Positions 24,341 to 33,335 of a stretch of DNA of 61,583 nucleotides are shown here, piece by piece. Under the pieces are notes generated by a model. The model did no database searches. It saw nothing but the letters and a program-made list of their open reading frames with translations, and was not told where the DNA came from. Source of the stretch: Candidatus Saccharimonadota bacterium (lineage in GTDB: Bacteria; Patescibacteriota; Saccharimonadia; Saccharimonadales; Saccharimonadaceae); the NCBI GenBank assembly GCA_027492465.1, contig JAPUET010000023.1, positions 1 through 61,583 on the forward strand, read 5' to 3'. The translations under genes and the position numbers were made by a program. Positions within the stretch are counted from its first letter, which is position 1. The number at the start of each line of letters is the position of its first letter.

Positions 24341-24919
24341 TATAATTTACTGAAATAAGCACGCCTATGTAAAACCGTTAGGCAAATTACATAATACAAA
24401 CAATCAACCAATCAACGGAAGCCAGTACGGGTATAAAAAGGGCAAACCGTAAACCAGGTGGGGAGTACGTACAAAAACGACCGGAAAATGAGGATGAAAA
24501 GTTGTAATAGGTAGTTATATTTATATATAGACTTAACGTCGCACAATATTTCTTTCACGTCATTAAGAATACGTAACATAGATGAATCAGCATCCGTCTA
24601 GTGAGAGTGCTATTTTTAATAGACCTTCCTTAACGGGGGAGTTTCTATGTATGTCGTTCGTTTTTACTCTTATTTTTTACGGTACTCCTTTACTCTATAG
24701 CTCTTTTCACAGACTTCTGTACGGACCCATACAAGACATCCCTGGAACCTCGGGACAAGTAAGTTTTCCACAACGTTTATTTGCTTTTTCACGAATTTGT
24801 TTGCTACATTTGCATTTTTTTAAATTTATTACCCCCCTATTCTTTTTCCCTCTTTTTAAGGTATTTGCAATTCCCCTATTTCTGTATGATAATATATATT
24901 TTTTTGATTTCTGAAAAAA

Positions 24920-24939
24920 TAGAACATAAATAGAACATT
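24920..24939 (+). repeat. 20-bp direct repeat, copy 2 (TAGAACA pair)
   Basis: Two TAGAACA units spaced 11 nt, 18 of 20 identical to 24321-24340, lying just beyond the 3' end of ftsQ. Confidence 0.6.
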
Positions 24940-24963
24940 ACTCCGAGCGGCGAGGAGAGACCC

Positions 24964-25908
24964 TTATTTATAATATGCTTTGCCGCTAATCCGAACATCT
25001 ACATATTCGGCGCCAATACCCCGACCAGCTAGATACCGAATCGCTCTTGCAGCGTCCTCGGCCTGCTCCCCTGCTGGGCGATCAACACTAAATTTTACCG
25101 GGTAGCTAACACCCTCTATCGAGATCAGCAACTGTCGAGTAGTATTTTCCGGCAATACCACTCTGGAGACAGTAAAGCCTTGAGCAGCAAGTTTACCGAT
25201 AATCAGCCCTATGAGGCTCAGGAATCGATCACTTGCAAGCACCTGATTATTAACTGTTTGAATACCCGTCTGATCAACCACCTCTACCTGGGGAGTAGCG
25301 TAATAGCTACGTCCAAATGCCGTTCCTTCAGCATCCACAAAGAGCTGCGTTGCCCCAGTCTTCCAGGTGACAACGGGTCGACGCATTACTAACCGGATAG
25401 TACTGGCTCCAAAGCCAGCCGGGCGGGGCTCAACATCAGCTCCAGCAACTTCTGGAAATCCATTTTCTTGAAGATAACTAACGAGACTTCCAGTATTAAT
25501 CGTCAGACGACTCCGTTCAAAGATATGGCTATTCAAATAATTTTGCACCCCTTGCTCATAAATACTCGTTGTCGTAGGTGGTATATCGGCCTCGACTGTA
25601 ATATAAACCCTAGCAATAGACTCATAAATAAGCCAAAACAAGCATAACACAACAAGTAGAACGCCAACGAAATAAAAAAACAATCGACGGCGATGTTTAC
25701 GTAAATGATGCGTCTGAACGCGCGGCGAACGTAGTTCGGAGTTATACTCCCCTGCGCTACCCACATCCGACACTAAACTACCTGTGAGTGTGCGGTTGCG
25801 CCGAAATGCATACCGCTGACTCAGCTCGTCCGCCGAAGCCCTTCCCTCTCGTACAGATAGGGAAGTCCGCCGACGAGGGGTCTGTTGTTTTTTTTGCAAT
25901 ATTTTCAT
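24964..25908 (-). CDS. ftsQ: Cell-division protein FtsQ/DivIB-like
   Basis: 314-residue bitopic protein. A long basic, Arg/Ser-rich cytoplasmic tail (1-75) precedes one transmembrane helix (about 76-98). An extracytoplasmic POTRA-like region (about 100-165) is followed by an FtsQ-type beta domain (about 165-310, with TWKTGATQLFVDAEGTAFG). FtsQ links the early and late divisome and holds FtsB/FtsL. The assignment rests on topology and on position after murG in the dcw cluster; sequence similarity is low, as usual for FtsQ. A perfect 10-bp inverted repeat lies in the upstream gap near a TACAAT -10. Confidence 0.8.
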   Translation of the reverse strand: MKILQKKQQTPRRRTSLSVREGRASADELSQRYAFRRNRTLTGSLVSDVGSAGEYNSELRSPRVQTHHLRKHRRRLFFYFVGVLLVVLCLFWLIYESIARVYITVEADIPPTTTSIYEQGVQNYLNSHIFERSRLTINTGSLVSYLQENGFPEVAGADVEPRPAGFGASTIRLVMRRPVVTWKTGATQLFVDAEGTAFGRSYYATPQVEVVDQTGIQTVNNQVLASDRFLSLIGLIIGKLAAQGFTVSRVVLPENTTRQLLISIEGVSYPVKFSVDRPAGEQAEDAARAIRYLAGRGIGAEYVDVRISGKAYYK

Positions 25909-25949
25909 TGTGGTTACGTTTCCTTACCATTGTACAACGAAACGAGTGT

Positions 25950-25973
25950 CTAGAATGAGCAAACTCATTCTAG
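25950..25973. promoter_or_regulatory. 10-bp perfect inverted repeat upstream of ftsQ
   Basis: CTAGAATGAG-CAAA-CTCATTCTAG lies about at the -35 position of a TACAAT -10 for ftsQ. No T-run follows, so it is more like an operator or an mRNA hairpin than a terminator. Confidence 0.55.
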
Positions 25974-26036
25974 ATCGAGTGAGGCCATACGCTCATCTAG
26001 GATTGTACAAGAAATGATCTCTGGTGCAGGTGGTTC

Positions 26037-27191
26037 CTACCTTATCGTGCTCAAGATCATTTCGGCCATATCACCTGCCGCGTAGGGGCGCGCAAACCCA
26101 TGGAAGGCCTTCCCCATTTTCTTCATGCGATCTGGATCGGCTAAAAGATTAAAAACTTCATCAACCAACAACTCTGGATTTTTTTCGAGATCCAACTCGT
26201 CAATAACACTCACCGCTCCATCTTCAGCATATACAGCAGCGTTTTTAAGTTGATGACCGCCCGTAAGGTACCCGTTTGGTACCAAAATCGTTGGCTTTGC
26301 CAATGCAGCAAGCTCTAAAATGGTAGTTGCACCCGCCCGAGCCACAACGACGTCCGCCGCGCCAAGCATCTCGGCCATACCGTTACTAACAAAAGCGTGC
26401 AACTGATAAGTGGGATCGTCTGACGGGGTAAGAGCACGCATTTCGTCATACTGCGCTTCGCCGCTAATGAGTATAACGCTCGTTTTTGTGAGCAATTCTT
26501 TTAGAGTTGAGGCCACTGCCATATTCAAGCGCGCCGCGCCAAGACCACCTCCCGTCACCACCACAAGCGGGCGCTCAGCATTCAAACCCAGTGCTTGCTT
26601 TATTTCGCTCCGTTTGCTGTCAGAGAATGGCGTGAACTCTGTGCGCACCGGCACCCCCACGTACTGCGTTTTGTTTACTGGATACGAATAAAACTTTAGT
26701 GGAGCACCCGTTCCAATCTTTGTGGCCCAGCGAGAAAGAATCCGGTTTGTAAGTCCAGGATGCGCATCCGAATCATGAATTACAAGAGGAATGTGTAATA
26801 CGTGAGCGGCCAGTCCGATAGGCAAACAAACAAATCCGCCTTTAGCAAAAACGACATCAGGCCGCCATACAATCAGGCGCGCAAAACTCTCGAAGAAGCC
26901 CACAACCACTTTACATCCGTCGATAATATTTGGCAGTACAATCGTACGAAACTTAAGGAGTTGTTGCCATACCGTAAGGTGGTGGTAACGGCGAAGCTTA
27001 CCGCTCGTCACAGTCTGCACCAGTATTGTGGTATCGAAGTTATGAATCACTTGCCGAGCAGATGCGCCAAATTTACGATCACACCAAAAACGAATCTCCG
27101 CCCCTGGCTCACGCTCCTTAATTTCTCGTAAGACGGCGACCACCGGGGTAACGTGCCCCCCTGATCCTCCGCCGGCTGCCAAAATTCGCAT
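26037..27191 (-). CDS. murG: MurG, lipid II-forming GlcNAc transferase
   Basis: Adds GlcNAc to lipid I to make lipid II on the inner membrane face. The 384-residue GT-B enzyme opens with the diagnostic MRILAAGGGSGGHVTP (G-loop 1). It has FAKGGFVCLPIGLAA, VVTGGGLGAARLN (G-loop 3) and the donor-site RAGATTILELAALAKPTILVPNGYLTGGHQLKNA. AAGGAGATCGGCA precedes the ATG. Its first 74 nt overlap the 3' end of ftsW in another frame. Confidence 0.97.
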   Translation of the reverse strand: MRILAAGGGSGGHVTPVVAVLREIKEREPGAEIRFWCDRKFGASARQVIHNFDTTILVQTVTSGKLRRYHHLTVWQQLLKFRTIVLPNIIDGCKVVVGFFESFARLIVWRPDVVFAKGGFVCLPIGLAAHVLHIPLVIHDSDAHPGLTNRILSRWATKIGTGAPLKFYSYPVNKTQYVGVPVRTEFTPFSDSKRSEIKQALGLNAERPLVVVTGGGLGAARLNMAVASTLKELLTKTSVILISGEAQYDEMRALTPSDDPTYQLHAFVSNGMAEMLGAADVVVARAGATTILELAALAKPTILVPNGYLTGGHQLKNAAVYAEDGAVSVIDELDLEKNPELLVDEVFNLLADPDRMKKMGKAFHGFARPYAAGDMAEMILSTIR

Positions 27192-28449
27192 TGCCGATCT
27201 CCTTTCCTTCTGTCACTAATCCATGCGTTGTATAACGCGATAGCTGAAATGCTAAGCCGAGCGCTCCTGTCATAAATACCATACTGGTTCCACCAAAACT
27301 AAGTAGCGGCAAAGTGATTCCGGTAAGCGGCACAAGGCCGATCATTGAGGCAATATTCATAACGACATGCGCTGCCAGCCAGCCAAAAATCCCCGCCACT
27401 GCGATACGCATTGACATATCTTTTAAGTGATCAGAAATTCGTAACAGCCGCAGCAATAGCCCGGTGAAGAGCGCAATGATAATCGTCGTACCGACAAAGC
27501 CAAAAATTTCACCCATAATTGCAAAAATTGAGTCATTAATCGCCTCTGGCAAATACCCAGTCGCCTGAATACTTTGGCCAATACCTCGCCCAAAAACACC
27601 ACCAGTTCCAAGCGCAATCATTGCATTCTTAATGTGGTAGTTGTTGTCGTCGGCATCCGCCCCTGCCATAACCGCCGTATCGCCACTAAAAAATGTCGCT
27701 ATACGCTCCATACGATGCGGCGCAGTGACAATTGCCAAGATTCCAAGACCAATACACACTAATCCTATTGTTAGGAGGGTCTTCCAGCGAATCGTGCTTA
27801 CCACGAACATCGACGCGATCATAGAAGCCATTGCAATACCCGTCCCCATATCTTTCTGGAGAACAATCACCACGAACAATGCTGCGGCGGCAATGGCGGA
27901 TACGGGATAAATCGTTGCATGAAGGTCGTTAATTTTACCCTCTTGGTGGCGTTTACCCAAAAAGCCGGCCACGTAAATCAAGAGAGCGAATTTTAGCACC
28001 TCGGCCGGCTGAAATGTACCAAGTGGCCCTAGGTTAAACCATCGATACGCTCCCAGCGTCTCAACGGCAATCGCATTAATATGAAGGATATTGCCTGCGA
28101 GCAGCAGCAACGCGCAGATCCCAAATCCTACCTGTACCAATCGCCATCGATACCGCTGCAAAGTTGCAAACGGCACAGTCGCCATAACTCCAAACGCTAC
28201 ACCCGCAATTAGTAAGCTAATAAACTGCTTAACAACAAAGTAGTTTTCAGTGTAAAAATCGGTATTATGGAGCCTATTCAATACATTGGCGCGCTCGGGT
28301 CCAATAGCGTACATTACAACCAAGCCAAGTAGCATCAAAAGCCCGACAAAAAGAATAATCTGATAATCAGGTCGGTGTCGTCGCTGTCCCGATATAACAT
28401 CAGGGAGTGGCTCCCTTGCTAATGTACGTGTTTGCCGCCGGCGCTCCAC
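27118..28449 (-). CDS. ftsW: SEDS glycosyltransferase FtsW
   Basis: 443-residue polytopic SEDS protein that polymerises lipid II at the septum with its partner PBP. About ten hydrophobic segments are visible. Typical blocks include RYRWRLVQVG, QPAEVLKFALLIY, LQKDMGTGI, the catalytic-loop region and PLTGITLPLLSFGGTSM near the C-terminus. The GTG start at 28449 is chosen because it follows the mraY stop by one base and has GGAGG upstream; the frame is open to 28512. The last 25 codons overlap murG and encode a basic tail (FGSRRRIRGARYPGGRRLTRN). FtsW rather than RodA is assigned from the operon. Confidence 0.93.
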   Translation of the reverse strand: MERRRQTRTLAREPLPDVISGQRRHRPDYQIILFVGLLMLLGLVVMYAIGPERANVLNRLHNTDFYTENYFVVKQFISLLIAGVAFGVMATVPFATLQRYRWRLVQVGFGICALLLLAGNILHINAIAVETLGAYRWFNLGPLGTFQPAEVLKFALLIYVAGFLGKRHQEGKINDLHATIYPVSAIAAAALFVVIVLQKDMGTGIAMASMIASMFVVSTIRWKTLLTIGLVCIGLGILAIVTAPHRMERIATFFSGDTAVMAGADADDNNYHIKNAMIALGTGGVFGRGIGQSIQATGYLPEAINDSIFAIMGEIFGFVGTTIIIALFTGLLLRLLRISDHLKDMSMRIAVAGIFGWLAAHVVMNIASMIGLVPLTGITLPLLSFGGTSMVFMTGALGLAFQLSRYTTHGLVTEGKEIGNANFGSRRRIRGARYPGGRRLTRN

Positions 28450-28450
28450 G

Positions 28451-29485
28451 CTAAATGTGACCTCCGGTAAGTGCAAGCAGCAAACCGACAAAACCGGCAA
28501 TACATCCAACAACCCAGAAGCGCATCGTTACTTTAGTCTCAGGCCACCCTTTTGCTTCTAGGTGGTGGTGAATTGGCGCCGAAATAAATACTTTGCGATG
28601 GAAAAGGCGTTTGCTGGTAATTTGAATAAGACTCGAACCAGCCTCGATGACAAATAAGATACCAATAACCGGAAGCAAGAACAATGTATTAGTGAGCATA
28701 GCAACGACCCCAAGGCTCGTCCCAAATGCAAAGCTACCCACGTCGCCCATGAAAAAGCGAGCCGGGTAAATATTAAACCAAAGATAACTTAAAAGTGCGC
28801 CAACTACCGTAAAACAAAATCCCGCGATTGTCAGATGACCTTGCAATAACGCAATCACCCCAAATGTAGCAAACGACAACGACAACAATCCACCCGCAAG
28901 CCCATCAAGCCCATCACTAATATTTACAGCGTTACTGGTCGCCACAACGGCGAATACAAAAATTGCAATAATCCATACGCCCACCTGCCAATCGCCAATA
29001 AACGGTACGTGGATCGAATCATAGCCGAGTTTTGCGTAAAAAAACCACCCAAGCAAAATCGACATAGCGGTAATCATGCCAAATTTAAGGCTTGAGCGCA
29101 GGCCAGCCACCCCCGCACCCTGTCCGCGAATATTAATCATGTCATCAAGCAAGCCTACGGCAGCACCCCCAAGTAGTCCGGCAAGCGGCAGGTACGTCCC
29201 TGCCCTGTCCCAGTTAAACCATAGCGTTACAACCGTAATCGAGACAACACCGATCACGCCTGCCATCGTAGGAATGTTACGAGTAAACTTATTAGCGTGC
29301 AGTTTTGTAAAAATTTCGAGTTTTTCTCCCAGCGTACTAGTGCTCCGCTGCCGCTTCCAGAATTTATAGCGATACGCAAAGTACGTATAGATAGGGGTCA
29401 GGGCCATCGCAAGCAAAAACGCCCCCACGCTCAGCAAAAATGTAGCGTTGAGATCAGTAGTAAAATGTTCAAGGTTCATATGCAT
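28451..29485 (-). CDS. mraY: MraY, phospho-MurNAc-pentapeptide translocase
   Basis: Transfers phospho-MurNAc-pentapeptide to undecaprenyl phosphate, giving lipid I. The 344-residue membrane enzyme has about ten helices and the family signatures GLLDDMINI (DD active-site motif), NAVNISDGLDGLAGG, FMGDVGSFAFG and PIHHHLEAKGWPE. AAGG lies just before the ATG at 29485. It follows ftsI by 12 nt and precedes ftsW by 1 nt, so it is tightly operonic. Confidence 0.97.
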   Translation of the reverse strand: MHMNLEHFTTDLNATFLLSVGAFLLAMALTPIYTYFAYRYKFWKRQRSTSTLGEKLEIFTKLHANKFTRNIPTMAGVIGVVSITVVTLWFNWDRAGTYLPLAGLLGGAAVGLLDDMINIRGQGAGVAGLRSSLKFGMITAMSILLGWFFYAKLGYDSIHVPFIGDWQVGVWIIAIFVFAVVATSNAVNISDGLDGLAGGLLSLSFATFGVIALLQGHLTIAGFCFTVVGALLSYLWFNIYPARFFMGDVGSFAFGTSLGVVAMLTNTLFLLPVIGILFVIEAGSSLIQITSKRLFHRKVFISAPIHHHLEAKGWPETKVTMRFWVVGCIAGFVGLLLALTGGHI

Positions 29486-29497
29486 AGTATACCTTAT

Positions 29498-31252
29498 CTA
29501 CCCCTGAGGCGTTAGTGTCAGATAATTAATCATCCAGTTTGAAATGGTATTAAAAATCGGCTTTGCATCGGCGCCACCACCCATTGAATGATTCTTTGCC
29601 GATATTTCAACCATAATCACGTAGCGCGGATGATCGATTGTACCGCCACCAAATCCTAAATAGGTGCCAATCGTCTGATCATTCACATACTTGCCATTTA
29701 CGACGGTTTGCGAGGTACCAGTCTTACCGCCCACAAAAAAGCGATCCGACCCATCGTGAGGATTATACGTTGCGTAGTGCGATTCATGAATCATTTGACG
29801 CAGTGTTCGAGAAGTTGAGCCAGAAACCACGCCGGTATATTTTTCTCGGCTCGCCGCCTGCACAAACTGGCCAGCACCATTAATAACTCCAGCACGTACT
29901 GTTGGCACATAGTAAGTGCCGCCGTTAACCAACGAACAAAATGCACTCGCCACCTGAATCATTGTTGCGTCCATTCCCTGCCCGAATGCCATGTTGCTAT
30001 AGCGCACAGCATTTCCTTGCACTTCGGTTGGCGCAATAATCGTCCCCCGCTGCTCATTGGCAAGCTCAATTCCGGTAGTTTGGCCTAAACGAAATCGATT
30101 ATAGAAATAGTCGTACATGGTATCGCGTGCACCACGTGTGATCTCTGTCCCGTTACCAAGCCGCTCGGCAACCGTTACCATTCCAGTGTTGAGAGACCAG
30201 TTAAGTGCCGTCTGCATCGTAATCGAACCCGTGTGGCCAGTCGAGGCATTACCGATAGTTATGTCATCAACCGTAATTTTATCGGTATTGTTATAGGTCG
30301 ATTCTGGCGTAATAACGCCCCTATCAACGCCGGTGGCGACCGTAAATGTTTTAATATCTGACCCCGGTTCATACGGGTTGGAAATCGTATCGTTATTAAA
30401 TGCGGCAACATCGGTCACCTCATTAAGCCTTGACGGGTCGTAGGTAGGGACGTTTGCCATTGCAAGCACTTTGCCGGTTTGCGGATCCATCACTACTGCC
30501 GAAGCGTGGTCGGCCCCGCTCCGCCCTACGCCTTCTGCGAGTGCCTGCTCCGTGGCAGCCTGAATGTTACGATCAATCGAAAGTACAATATTTTTACCAT
30601 CCACTGCCGGCTGACGAATATTCTTATCCGTCACCGTCAGAGGAACTGAGCGCACATCGGTCACTGTTTTTAGTAAACCGTCTTTACCCCGCAGTTCACT
30701 ATCATTAGCTTGCTCGAACCCGTACACGCCCTTACCTTCATTATTCACAAATCCCAAGACCTGGCTCGCAAGCTGACCTTCGGGGTATACACGCTGAGTT
30801 ACGGCAGCAAACCCAATACCAGCAAGATTCTCTTTTTTAATGAGCTCTGCCTGTGTACGGGTTACCTTGGTTGCAAGCACCTGATACTGCGAATCCTTAA
30901 CGTCAAGATATTTTCCAAAGTTCTCGCGAACATTTCCGCCAGCTATTTTATTCAGTGCCGACACAACCGCCGCCTTGTCCTCTACTGTTGTAGGGTCAGC
31001 CCAGACCGTATAAACGGTTTCATTCATCACGATCGGCCGCTCAGTCGGCGAATTGCCGTCCATTGCGTAGATCACGCCGCGTTTAGCCTGTAAAGTAAAC
31101 TGTTTTATGTGCTCGCTATCAGCCTGGGCAACGTAAGCCTCATGCTGCATAATCTGCACATAGAAAAGCCGCATAACAAAGAGCCCCATCACAACTATGA
31201 TGAGGACAGCAATGCCTCGAGCGCGGCTCCCTTTTGAAAAATGCAGTTCCAT
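29498..31252 (-). CDS. ftsI: Class B penicillin-binding protein FtsI/PBP2-like transpeptidase
   Basis: 584-residue septal transpeptidase that crosslinks peptidoglycan. One N-terminal membrane helix (about 14-32) precedes a dimerisation/pedestal region. The transpeptidase domain has SxxK at about S298 (EPGSDIK), SxN at about 354-356 (WSLNTG) and KTG at about 511 (GGKTGTSQ). SDIK replaces the common STFK, but Ser and Lys are kept. No C-terminal PASTA domain. It lies between ftsL-like and mraY genes as in other dcw clusters, supporting FtsI over other class B PBPs. Confidence 0.95.
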   Translation of the reverse strand: MELHFSKGSRARGIAVLIIVVMGLFVMRLFYVQIMQHEAYVAQADSEHIKQFTLQAKRGVIYAMDGNSPTERPIVMNETVYTVWADPTTVEDKAAVVSALNKIAGGNVRENFGKYLDVKDSQYQVLATKVTRTQAELIKKENLAGIGFAAVTQRVYPEGQLASQVLGFVNNEGKGVYGFEQANDSELRGKDGLLKTVTDVRSVPLTVTDKNIRQPAVDGKNIVLSIDRNIQAATEQALAEGVGRSGADHASAVVMDPQTGKVLAMANVPTYDPSRLNEVTDVAAFNNDTISNPYEPGSDIKTFTVATGVDRGVITPESTYNNTDKITVDDITIGNASTGHTGSITMQTALNWSLNTGMVTVAERLGNGTEITRGARDTMYDYFYNRFRLGQTTGIELANEQRGTIIAPTEVQGNAVRYSNMAFGQGMDATMIQVASAFCSLVNGGTYYVPTVRAGVINGAGQFVQAASREKYTGVVSGSTSRTLRQMIHESHYATYNPHDGSDRFFVGGKTGTSQTVVNGKYVNDQTIGTYLGFGGGTIDHPRYVIMVEISAKNHSMGGGADAKPIFNTISNWMINYLTLTPQG

Positions 31253-31262
31253 AAATGTTATA

Positions 31263-31613
31263 TTATTCGTTTACATGTTGGACATCGCTTGGCGTGGTCA
31301 TTGCCTTTGCGACACTCGAGCTCTTCACTGATTGGAGTGCCGTGAGTCGCGCATTTTCTACCTCAAGATCGTTTTTCTGTTCGGTCAAAGACGATATCTT
31401 AGACGCAACTTCGCTCGCGGCGTAATCGTATCCTGAAACGCGCGTTGCCTGTGTTAAGTATATCAGGCCAAGCACGGCAATCATCAGTGCAACAAGGACG
31501 GTATGGCTAATTGGGCCAAGTTTTACAGCAGAGGCAAAAGCAACTGTATTTTGGTTTCGCTGCCAGTTAGTTTGGCGCCTGCTATTAAATTGTACGGTGC
31601 GTGTATAGGACAT
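31263..31613 (-). CDS. ftsL: FtsL-like divisome protein
   Basis: 116-residue bitopic protein: basic N-terminus (Arg/Gln/Asn-rich, about 1-30), one transmembrane helix (about 38-55, SHTVLVALMIAVLGLIYL), then a short coiled coil (YAASEVASKISSLTEQKNDLEVENARLTAL). This is the FtsL/FtsB layout that forms a complex with FtsQ and activates FtsW/FtsI. Identity is by topology and by position directly before ftsI. Sequence alone would not separate FtsL from FtsB. Confidence 0.8.
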   Translation of the reverse strand: MSYTRTVQFNSRRQTNWQRNQNTVAFASAVKLGPISHTVLVALMIAVLGLIYLTQATRVSGYDYAASEVASKISSLTEQKNDLEVENARLTALQSVKSSSVAKAMTTPSDVQHVNE

Positions 31614-31794
31614 AGTGGTGGTTTGGTGTTTGTTTTAGTGTTTTTTTACTTGGTGCCCGCGGGGAGGATTACTCCTCCCCTAATGCGAGCGAACGAAGAA
31701 GTGTTATTTGACGCGAACGTCAACTTTTAAAACTTCGTCTTGGTATTGAACTGGGATATGCACTGGCATGTGTAGTGTTCCCCTTTCTTTTTGT
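31614..31794 (-). other. Structured gap between rsmH and ftsL
   Basis: 180 nt without a gene inside the dcw unit. It contains a perfect GGGGAGGA-TTAC-TCCTCCCC hairpin (about 31670-31690) and TTGACG-CGAA-CGTCAA (about 31710), nested in a wider CGAAG/CTTCG pairing. No T-run follows in the direction of transcription, so it may be a processing or translational control element. Confidence 0.5.
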
Positions 31795-32685
31795 TTATTT
31801 TTTCACAGCGACACGTAGTTTTGCGCTACGCGAACGCGGGTTGTGAACATCGTGGGTGGATCCGTCAATCGGATGCTTGGTCAGGATATCGAGTTCCGCT
31901 TCATAACCGCTTTTTGCCTGCTCGGCAAAGTAGCGCTTTACGATGCGATCCTCCAGGCTGTGAAAGCTGATAACGCCGGCTCGACCACCATTTTTCAATA
32001 GTCGAGGGAGGAGCGGCATCACTTCACGAACCTGGCGGAGTTCATCGTTGACCTGGATCCTAAGGCCTTGAAAGGTGCGTGTCGCTGGGTGGATTTTTTG
32101 CCACTTGCCGACATGTGCGCGCTTAATTACTTCGGCGAGTTCGCCCGTTGTTTGTAATGGGCGGGCGGAGATAATCGCATCAGCGTAGCGGTTTGCTACA
32201 CTTCGCGGTTCCTCGCCGTACTCATGAATGATTCTGGAAAGTTCATTGCGCGTGGCAGTGTTAACTATCGTCTCGGCGGTTAAGCTTTGTCGATGATCCA
32301 TCCTCATATCGAGCGGGCCATCATTCGTAAATGAAAACCCTCTGCCTGAAATATCAAGCTGTGGTGACGACACCCCCAAGTCAAGTAAGATCAAATTAAA
32401 TTTCACCTCCTCCTCTATCAGCTGTTTTACGGCCGATAAAAAGTCGGTATGCATGAGTCGCGTTCCCTTTTCAGAAAACTCGCCTAGATGATCGATCGCA
32501 TAATCGTCACGATCTACTAGAACCGACTCGGTATAATTTGCTGTCGCTGCTAAAATGCGCCGCGCATGACCGCCATATCCTGCCGTCAGGTCGAGATAAT
32601 TCTCTTCCTTCTGAGGATTTAGCAAATCAAGTGTCGCATCGAGCAGTACAGGAACATGAAGTGGTGGATGTTCTTTTGTACTCAT
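31795..32685 (-). CDS. rsmH: 16S rRNA m4C1402 methyltransferase RsmH (MraW)
   Basis: SAM-dependent methyltransferase for 16S rRNA C1402. The 296-residue protein opens with HVPVLLDATLDLL and has the SAM-binding DLTAGYGGHARRIL, LLDLGVSSPQLD, GFSFTNDGPLDMRMD and the late block ISFHSLEDRIVKRYF. The frame is open to 32736, but the ATG at 32685 matches the family start. GGAGG lies almost on the ATG, while TATATT is 6 nt upstream, so a leaderless start is possible. As usual it heads the dcw cluster; mraZ, normally in front, is absent here. Confidence 0.96.
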   Translation of the reverse strand: MSTKEHPPLHVPVLLDATLDLLNPQKEENYLDLTAGYGGHARRILAATANYTESVLVDRDDYAIDHLGEFSEKGTRLMHTDFLSAVKQLIEEEVKFNLILLDLGVSSPQLDISGRGFSFTNDGPLDMRMDHRQSLTAETIVNTATRNELSRIIHEYGEEPRSVANRYADAIISARPLQTTGELAEVIKRAHVGKWQKIHPATRTFQGLRIQVNDELRQVREVMPLLPRLLKNGGRAGVISFHSLEDRIVKRYFAEQAKSGYEAELDILTKHPIDGSTHDVHNPRSRSAKLRVAVKK

Positions 32686-32689
32686 GCCT

Positions 32690-33330
32690 CCAATATACCA
32701 CAGGGTGGCTATACTGGCGGCACTCGAGATCACCAAACTGGTAGAGAACCTATGTTTGTTTTCGCATGGTAATGTTTGTTTTTGATAAGTGTTTAGTAGA
32801 GCGCCAAGGGGTTCAAATAGAACTCATAATTTGATGCTATACCAAGAGAGACTTATGTGTTGAGAAATTTTAACCGAAGTTAAACTTTCAAGTGTGAGGT
32901 GGAGTTTTGGGAGGTGTTGTGTTAGAGGAAGGTGCATTCGACAATTTTTTATGTGGGTCGATAAACCACTGGCTCACTACCAGATTGTTGATCTCGAGGA
33001 TATCGCTGACTTTTTAATGTACGGTATGAAAACGGTCGGTAAACTTGTATACTGCCCTACCCTACTAGGCTGACGGTCTCTGACTATAGGTTTGGTTTTT
33101 TTAATTGTTTAGTGTGGTGTGTTTGTTTCTTGGCGTAATCTGCTTACGCTTATCCACTGACATCATCATACAAGCAGATGATAAGTTGTTGCAATACCAT
33201 TTTTTGACAATTTTTCTCATTGTGTTGCCGTTTATCCACAGTTTTGTGGATAAGTCAAATTTATAACAGAGATAAAAAGTACCACATCCCTAGTAAAGGT
33301 CGTGGTAATTTTAGCTATACTTTGCTTTAA
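32690..33330. other. Non-coding region with three DnaA-box-like sites
   Basis: About 640 nt without an apparent gene. TTATCCACT (33150-33158), TTATCCACA (33232-33240) and TGTGGATAA (33245-33253) match the DnaA consensus with zero or one difference. The last two form a 9-4-9 palindrome. CATCATCAT follows the first box. Surroundings are AT-rich. dnaA and dnaN are not in the window. Confidence 0.5.
33150..33253. promoter_or_regulatory. DnaA box cluster
   Basis: Three 9-mers: TTATCCACT, TTATCCACA and inverted TGTGGATAA. The last pair is separated by GTTT. It could be part of an origin or a DnaA-titrating or regulatory site upstream of rsmH. The strand layout does not switch here, which argues against a bidirectional origin. 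Confidence 0.5.
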
Positions 33331-33335
33331 ACTGC

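Larger units (their letters stand above)
24230..24963. other. AT-rich intergenic stretch with GAACA repeat clusters
   Basis: About 730 nt without a convincing gene, between the convergent ATPase and ftsQ genes. GAACA occurs at 24313, 24323 and 24334 (steps of 10 and 11) and again at 24922 and 24933 (step 11). The two 20-nt blocks 24321-24340 and 24920-24939 match at 18 positions. A DnaA-box-like TTTTCCACA is at about 24764-24772. A hydrophobic ORF at 24649-24914 has an SD but looks like AT-rich chance. Confidence 0.5.

Noticed and set aside
24582-24914. 110-residue hydrophobic plus-strand ORF (or 87 residues from 24649)
   Set aside because: Low-complexity, Phe/Leu-rich translation of AT-rich DNA without a promoter; SD alone is not sufficient.
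32690-33000. MraZ-box repeats upstream of rsmH
   Set aside because: GTGGAG/TGGGAG-like words near 32895 are on the wrong strand and irregularly spaced, and no mraZ is present.
33150-33253. Firm call of oriC
   Set aside because: No dnaA/dnaN in the window and gene strand does not switch here; kept as DnaA-box cluster.
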